In this document: one piece after another, positions 1 to 5,600 of the stretch | Numbering within the stretch: the first letter of the stretch is position 1 | How the letters are laid out: every line of letters starts with the position of its first letter | Assembly: GCA_002728175.1 (NCBI GenBank) | Contig: PBVH01000052.1 | Coordinates: 1-6,968 of the forward strand | Direction of reading: 5' to 3' | Length of the DNA stretch: 6,968 nucleotides | Origin: Flavobacteriales bacterium | GTDB taxonomy: Bacteria > Bacteroidota > Bacteroidia > Flavobacteriales > BACL11 | Made by a program: the position numbers and the translations under genes | The notes under the pieces: generated by a model | Databases searched by the model: none | What the model was told of the DNA's origin: nothing | The model's input: only the letters and a program-made list of their open reading frames with translations

Positions 1-2551
1 TAGTATGAATATATAAATCTGTACTATTAAGAATTAAAGTATCATTAGATGCAGTTATCCATATATATTCTTCATTATCACAACCTTCATCAACTAAATG
101 AGTTGATGTTGAATAATTGACAACCAAATTAAGCTCACGAATACTATCACACCCATCTACTGTTATAAATGGTTCTAAATAAGTTCCAGAAGAATCGTAT
201 GTATTACCATTAACTGCCCATGTGTAAGAATCACAAACTGTATCACTTTCGCTTATAAAGACACTATTGTTAATGGTCAAGTTAAGATAAATAGTAGAAT
301 CACATAGAATAGAGTCTTGACCGCCATTGAAATACGCATATGCAGAAAATACAACGCTATCAACGGTAGATGATGTATATGTTATTCCTGTTCTGTCCCA
401 TAAATAGTCGTCACATGAATTTATAAAAATATCAACTCTATTTTCAGGGGCAATAATAATATTATAATTTAAAACACTATCACATCCATTTGCACCCTGA
501 CCAACTACAATACTTTGATTATAAACTGTAGTGGTAAATACATTTCCAGCTAAATCAACAAATTGTTCACATGCAAATGTATCAATTGGACTATTGGTTG
601 CAATAAATGCTTCATTATATGTGATATCTAAAACATGAACACTATCACAACCCATTTCATTTGTATAAGTCACTGTATATGTTTGTGCCCCCTGAGTTAG
701 CATTTCAAATAAGGTATCCCCATAGATATTGATCCAATAATAATCTTCACATGTGAATACTGTTGTAGTATCGGATGATGTTGAACCTAAATATAAGTTT
801 TGATAAGCAGTGCTATCACACCCTGGATTTGTTAGTGTATTGTATTCTAATAAGTGAGAACCAATTCCAATGCTTGTTACAGAAGTTGTGTAAGTAATTC
901 CGTTCCATGTGTAAAAATCACATGCGCTATCCTGTACAGTATTGAAAGTTGACTGACCATTCCAACTTGTGTCAGTATAATTAATGGTTAAGGTTAAAAT
1001 AATATTACTATCACATCCGGCAGCATTTGGAATCTGATAAAAATAAACACCAGAAGTATCATATGTTGCACCACCAACGGTATACGAATCACATGCAACT
1101 ACTGTGTCAAACGCATTCGAAGAATAATTAATTGTAACATTTAGTGTATGGGTGGAGTCACAGCCATTAACTGCCCCATTTTGATAAGTATGAACTAAAA
1201 CATCAGACGTTGTAACAGTTTGACCTTCCCATGTGTAAGAATCACATGCAGTTACAGAAGATGAACCAATTTGGCTGTTGTTTATAGTAAGATATAAAAT
1301 ATGAATTGAATCACAATTAGCTGAGTTCGTATATGTTTTAGTATCAACCACTGAAGTTGTATAAGTAGTACCATCCCAAGTAAAAGTATCACAAGCTATA
1401 ACTGTTGAGGATCCAGATGAAAAATTTGTGATAGTTAGGTTCAGAGTATGTACTGAATCACAACCATCAACATTAGTATAGGTGTTTGAATACACACCAG
1501 TAGAATTATAGGTTACACCATCCCATGTGAAACTATCACATGAAGTTATAGTGGTACTAGATGAGTTGCTATTATTAATAGTTAGATTCAAAGTATGAAT
1601 AGAATCACAACCTTCAGAATTCGTATATACTTTGTCGTATGATCCTGAAGATGTATAAGTTGTTCCATCCCAAGTGAAATTATCACAAGCTGTAATTGTT
1701 GAAGAGCCACTTGAAGAATAATATACAGTTAAAACTAATATTGCCGTTGAGTCACATCCAACTGAATTGGTTGTAAAATATTCATAAGTACCGCTTGAAT
1801 CATGTTGGACACCATTCCATATTATATAATCACATACTGTGTCAATAGTAGTAGATTCAGTTGAATTACGTATTGTCAAATCAAGAGTAACAGTACTATC
1901 ACATCCATTTAGAGCTGTGTAAACATTAGAATATATTCCAGTTAAATCATAAACTACACCATCCCATATGAAGGAATCACATGTATCAACTGTAACATTA
2001 GTAGAAAATTCATAATTACATTCATACGAAAAACCAGAAGTTGTATCTATCGAATGAGTTGGAGCCCAATTACAAGCAGTTGGATCTAAACAACCAAAAG
2101 CAGTACCACAATCAGTACTAAAACTTGCATGTGAATCAATAGTCCAAAGCCCACTAACTACTTTAGCATTTGCTACAGCAGGATCAGTAACTTCAATACA
2201 AAAAAGTAATGGGTTACCACTAGCATCAAATGTTAATAATTGTTGAGAACTTATAGGTAATAAAGATATACTAATATTAGCAATCCCTTGATTTGCAACA
2301 TTTGAACAATCAAAATTAGTCAAACTTGTAAACCCTTCTAAACCAGTGTAGTCATCAATCAAAAGATTACTTAGATCTAAATTTGTTACATTTGCTATTG
2401 CTGCTGAATCTACTAAATCATTTCCAGGAATTCCATCACCCCAACCATTTCCTTCAGCAACATTCTCAAAAATATCATTAGGCATGTATACAGTTTGCGC
2501 AATTAGCGAAACTGAAACAAGCATTATTACTAGAGTAAATAACTTTTTCAT
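1..2551 (-). CDS. Large secreted Cys-paired repeat protein, 3'-truncated by window edge
   Basis: The frame runs without a stop from an ATG at 2549-2551 to the left edge, giving 850 residues with the C-terminus missing. This start is chosen because it begins a textbook signal peptide (MKKLF, then a hydrophobic stretch, cleavage probably after Ala18) and follows a non-coding A+T-rich leader; Met10 and Met23 would destroy it. Order of parts: signal peptide 1-18; leucine-rich mini-domain about 20-148; one degenerate GC module 153-178, also present in the neighbouring gene; then from Cys191 a run of 12 complete Cys-paired repeats and a partial 13th. No enzymatic motif is visible. Repeats of the type CDSYTW...GCDS are common in large Bacteroidota exported proteins, but I know no function for them. 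Secretion is clear from the sequence. Export by T9SS is inferred from architecture and from the neighbour, since the end that would carry a sorting domain is outside the window. An adhesin or surface-layer role is a guess. Confidence 0.93.
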   Translation of the reverse strand, partial: MKKLFTLVIMLVSVSLIAQTVYMPNDIFENVAEGNGWGDGIPGNDLVDSAAIANVTNLDLSNLLIDDYTGLEGFTSLTNFDCSNVANQGIANISISLLPISSQQLLTFDASGNPLLFCIEVTDPAVANAKVVSGLWTIDSHASFSTDCGTAFGCLDPTACNWAPTHSIDTTSGFSYECNYEFSTNVTVDTCDSFIWDGVVYDLTGIYSNVYTALNGCDSTVTLDLTIRNSTESTTIDTVCDYIIWNGVQHDSSGTYEYFTTNSVGCDSTAILVLTVYYSSSGSSTITACDNFTWDGTTYTSSGSYDKVYTNSEGCDSIHTLNLTINNSNSSSTTITSCDSFTWDGVTYNSTGVYSNTYTNVDGCDSVHTLNLTITNFSSGSSTVIACDTFTWDGTTYTTSVVDTKTYTNSANCDSIHILYLTINNSQIGSSSVTACDSYTWEGQTVTTSDVLVHTYQNGAVNGCDSTHTLNVTINYSSNAFDTVVACDSYTVGGATYDTSGVYFYQIPNAAGCDSNIILTLTINYTDTSWNGQSTFNTVQDSACDFYTWNGITYTTSVTSIGIGSHLLEYNTLTNPGCDSTAYQNLYLGSTSSDTTTVFTCEDYYWINIYGDTLFEMLTQGAQTYTVTYTNEMGCDSVHVLDITYNEAFIATNSPIDTFACEQFVDLAGNVFTTTVYNQSIVVGQGANGCDSVLNYNIIIAPENRVDIFINSCDDYLWDRTGITYTSSTVDSVVFSAYAYFNGGQDSILCDSTIYLNLTINNSVFISESDTVCDSYTWAVNGNTYDSSGTYLEPFITVDGCDSIRELNLVVNYSTSTHLVDEGCDNEEYIWITASNDTLILNSTDLYIHT
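2..1981 (-). repeat. Array of 12 complete Cys-paired repeats plus a partial 13th
   Basis: Starting at Cys191 the protein is built of units with a first Cys in C-[DE]-x-[YF]-x-W-[DN]-G-x-x-Y, a central turn often SGxY, a second Cys in GCDS, and a tail LxLTIxxS leading to the next Cys. Unit positions in order: 1835-1981, 1688-1834, 1541-1687, 1394-1540, 1247-1393, 1094-1246, 923-1093, 752-922, 572-751, 416-571, 236-415, 83-235, 2-82 (partial). The first five are exactly 49 residues; the rest are 51, 57, 57, 60, 52, 60 and 51. Both cysteines are kept in all 12 complete units. Trp at position 6 is lost in units 7 and 10. The alternating hydrophobic and Thr/Ser pattern suggests small beta-domains, probably each with one disulfide; this is inferred. 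Confidence 0.92.
2018..2095 (-). repeat. Single degenerate GC module in the downstream protein
   Basis: Residues 153-178 read GCLDPTACNWAP at the front and end in a cysteine (YEC), where the standard unit ends in DDGSC. The front half matches the GC module found 13 times in the upstream protein, including the spacing of G-C-x-D-x2-A-x-N and the following Pro. The acidic DDG part has been replaced by a longer SIDTTSG-type stretch. The extra Cys160 falls at the same position as an extra cysteine in unit 12 of the neighbour. The module joins the leucine-rich domain to the large repeat array, so it acts as a linker here too. Confidence 0.7.
2108..2494 (-). other. Short leucine-rich-repeat-like N-terminal domain
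   Basis: Residues about 20-148 follow the layout of Bacteroidota leucine-rich domains. The opening is of the PNDIFE...GDGIPGND type, followed by VTNLDLSNLLIDDYTGLEGF, then TSLTNFDCSN, and a C-terminal cap of the form FDASGNPLLFCIEV ending in W-T-I-D and FSTDC. In relatives known to me the cap follows many LRR turns. Here only about two turns stand between the caps, so the domain is miniature. Cys118 and Cys148 sit where the C-cap cysteines are usually found. The family assignment rests on recognised motif layout, not on a search. Confidence 0.6.
2498..2551 (-). other. Signal peptide of the Cys-paired repeat protein
   Basis: Residues 1-18 have two lysines at positions 2-3, an uninterrupted hydrophobic core (LFTLVIMLVSVSLI) and a small residue before the likely cut (LIA|QT). 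There is no lipobox cysteine after the core, so this is a Sec type I signal rather than a lipoprotein signal. This fits the first export step of T9SS cargo. Confidence 0.9.
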
Positions 2552-2585
2552 ATATGTAAAATTTTAATTTTTTGCAATAATACGT

Positions 2586-2593
2586 AAAATTTA
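2586..2593 (-). promoter_or_regulatory. Weak candidate -7 element for the downstream gene
   Basis: The minus strand reads TAAATTTT here, seven of eight matches to the Bacteroidota -7 consensus TAnnTTTG, 34 bases before the ATG. It lies after the terminator, as a promoter for the second gene should. No convincing TTTG or TTG element is found at the expected 19-21 base spacing; the nearest TTG (2625-2627) is too far away. A similar TAAATTTA lies further upstream. In DNA this A+T-rich the match could be chance. Confidence 0.25.
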
Positions 2594-2641
2594 TGTCTTT
2601 TTAGGATTAAATTTAGGTTTTTGACAACTAACATTTAATAG

Positions 2642-2676
2642 AAAAAAAAGAGTATGCTGTAACATACTCTTTTTTT
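2642..2676 (-). terminator. Intrinsic terminator of the upstream adhesin-like gene
   Basis: A perfect 14-bp inverted repeat pairs 2643-2656 with 2663-2676 around a 6-base loop (2657-2662). The core of the stem is GAGTATG with CATACTC, flanked by A7 and T7. Read on the minus strand it begins 23 bases after the TAA at 2700-2702 and ends in a run of eight T, the classic layout. Because A- and T-tracts flank both sides, it would also work in the plus direction, but no plus-strand gene needs it. It suggests that the downstream gene has its own promoter. Confidence 0.88.
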
Positions 2677-2699
2677 AAATTGATTAGGTTGAAAGAATT

Positions 2700-5600
2700 T
2701 TATTGTAGAAGCATCTTTTTATTTATCTTACCAAAATTCGTATTTATCTCTAAAAGATAAACACCTTTGTCATACTGTGATAGATCTAGAGATTTAACAT
2801 ATTGCCCAACAAACTGTTTCATGTCTTCCTTTATAATTTCCTCTCCTAATAAGTTCACAACCCTTAATGTGAAGTCTTGAACTTCTTCACTGGTAAAGCT
2901 AATATTAAAAACATCTCTGGATGGATTTGGATATACATCCAAGTTACTTATACCATAATCCTCTCCCGTTCTTACACTAGAAGGCTGTGTCCAAAAAATA
3001 AGCGGTGTCCAGCTGGCAGACTTATATGGACCTCCACTTGGGTCACACCATGTTCTTGATTGTCCTCTATATCTTACACCAGCAACTAAACCATTTTTAG
3101 TTCTACTCCAAGTACCGTAATTAACTCCAAATCCTCCTGCATTCTGCCAGTCTGATCCAGTTGGATTAGAAATTGTATCTACTCTAAGCTTAATACGTAC
3201 AAAACTATATGGACCATTACTATCATCCCAAGTAAAGACTGCTCTAGAGGAAAGAGGTGTAATTACATTAAAATTACCAACATTTGGACATTCTGATAGT
3301 GTTGCAAATGTTTGTATTGCTGACCATGTTGAAGAACCAGTTGTATAGCAATACCATGCTTTAACTCTGTATTCATAAGTTGTACCAGGAATTAAGTTCG
3401 TTAGCAACTTACCAGTTTGGTTAAATGGACCACAATTAGAGGTGTTGAGTACATTTTTGTTACTCCATGCTGAAGTTCCTTGAACTCTATACTGTATTCT
3501 ATATTGATTTGGTGTACATGATGATGAACTCATATTATCCCATTTAATTCTAACACGAGTATGAATTGTATCTACTGCATGTATACCAGTTGGTGTTGGT
3601 GTTGTGCATGCTGTTGAATAAGCACAAGAACCATCATCAATACAGGCGGAAGAATCATAATTTAAAGCAAGAGCATCTGTACATCCAGATATTATAAGAC
3701 AACTTCCATCATCAGTATTAGCTTGAACATCAAAATTACATGCTGTAGAATCAGTACATCCAAAAATTGGATAAATACAACTTCCATCATCTACCTGTGC
3801 ATTTGTATCATAGTTTATAGCAGTAATATCGTTACATCCTAAAACAACACTTGAACTATCTAGAGTAATTGTAAAACACCCAGTAAGTGATGAATTCGGA
3901 TTAGACATAGTTCCAGTAATCACTCCATTATTATAGAATCCGGTATAAACAGTCTGATCAACAAAGTATGTATGTGTGTAATTATTTCCACACATCTCCC
4001 ACAAACCTGACTGAGAAAAATTTGACCATACCCCTACATTGTTATAAGTAAAGTAATAGTTAGATGGAATACCAGTACAACCCCAATCATATGAAACATT
4101 CCATGATCCAACTGTTAAATCAATTGGAGCAGGCAAACAACAACTTCCATCATTAAGTGTAGCTGATGGATTATAATTAATAGCAATTGGATCAGTACAA
4201 CCTAGTACGACATTTCCAATTGTAATTGTATCTGAGTATATACAACCTAAAGCATCTTCAACTGTAATAGAATAAACACCAATACATAAATTCTGAGCCC
4301 ATGAAAACGATGGAATTGATGTATAGGTACCAATTAATGTATTCCAATTATAAGATAATAATCCACCGTTATTAGATGATATGGACAAGGCAGCAAAGGC
4401 TTGGCATGAATCTAAATTTGTTGTATCAACAAACCATGAAGGATTTGAAAATCCGCAAGTATAACAGCTTCCATTATCAATATTAGCTGTTGGGTCAAAA
4501 TTCGTTGCTAAACTATCTGTACATCCATAAATTGCGGTTAAACATGAACCATCATCTGTATTAGCATTGATATTGAAGTTTGCTGCTAATGGATCTGTAC
4601 AGCCATATATAAACGGAATACATGTAGAATCATTACATGTTGCTAATGGATCAAAATTAAAAGCTGAAGAATCAATACAGCCATATACACAATACCAACA
4701 AGAACCATCAGATGTATTTGCTAGTGGATTAAAGTTAGCTGCATTAAAATCTAAACAACCAAAAATAACAGGTGTACATGATCCATCATCAATATTAGCA
4801 AATGGATTGTAATTATATGCTGTTGAGTCAGTACATCCAGTTAATGGCATAATGCAACTCCCATCATCTACGTTAGCAGAGACATTGTAATTAATTGCTA
4901 ATGAATCCGTACAACCAAAAATTGTTGCTATACATGAACCATCATCAGTATTAGCTAAAGGATTAAAATTTAGAGCTGTACTATCAATACAACCAAAAAC
5001 TGACATAATACAAGAACCATCATCAAACAATGCTAAAGGATCATAATTAAACATAGTTGAATCAGTACAACCTATATAATTACTGAGCAATATTGTGGTA
5101 TCTGCACCACATAAATCAGCATCAATTAAAGTTAAAGAATAAATATCATTACATAAAGCCGACACAACATAATTATTTGTTCCTGTCACCCCGTTACTCC
5201 AATAATAATTGATTGGATAGGTAGCAGAACCTTGAGGAACTACGGCGGCAATCCATCCATCACAAGAAGTTGGACTTGATGGATTATTTGAATATACACT
5301 ATAATTTATACTACAGTAATAGCATAAGCCATTATCAAAGTTTGCACTAGGGTCAAAATTCAATGCTAATGGATCAATACAGCCTAAGATAGTATCTGCT
5401 TCAATTAAATCTAAAGTATCTGTAACAGAACATCCATTTGCATCAATATGAGATAAGATATAAAATCCAGATAGTAAATTGTTAAGTATTGCCGTTCCAG
5501 AACCAGATGATGATAAGCCAGAGAAAGAAGACCAAGAATAATTATAGCCTAAAGTTCCCCCACTAACATTTGCAACAATACTCCCATTTGATGCTCCAGG

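Larger units (their letters stand above)
2552..2699. other. Intergenic gap between the two genes
   Basis: This 148-bp stretch is the only non-coding DNA in the window. On the minus strand it runs from just after the stop codon of the upstream gene, through a hairpin terminator, into an A+T-rich leader of about 90 bases before the ATG at 2551. No Shine-Dalgarno sequence is visible. The last 25 bases before the start are almost all A and T, as is usual for Bacteroidota starts. No small open frame, RNA gene or riboswitch is evident. Confidence 0.85.

Noticed and set aside
2..1981. CRISPR-like array suggested by the regular return of short motifs such as atcaca on the plus strand
   Set aside because: The repeats are long (147-180 bp), diverged in sequence and conserved at protein level in one open frame. 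There are no short identical repeats with unique spacers.
2877..3059. Plus-strand open frame of 60 codons
   Set aside because: It is antisense to the FN3-like and sorting-domain region, whose protein motifs are unmistakable. The translation shows no recognisable feature.
4567..4812. Plus-strand open frame of 81 codons
   Set aside because: It lies antisense to the tandem GC modules. The fixed 78-bp period repeats the same stop-free antisense frame, so it is a by-product of the repeat. It has no leader, domain or codon pattern of its own.
4464..5072. Firm call of the GC modules as calcium-binding (EF-hand or thrombospondin type 3) repeats
   Set aside because: The DDGS turn resembles such loops, but the spacing of acidic residues does not match a full EF-hand loop or the usual type 3 DxDxDG pattern. 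The idea is kept only as a possibility.
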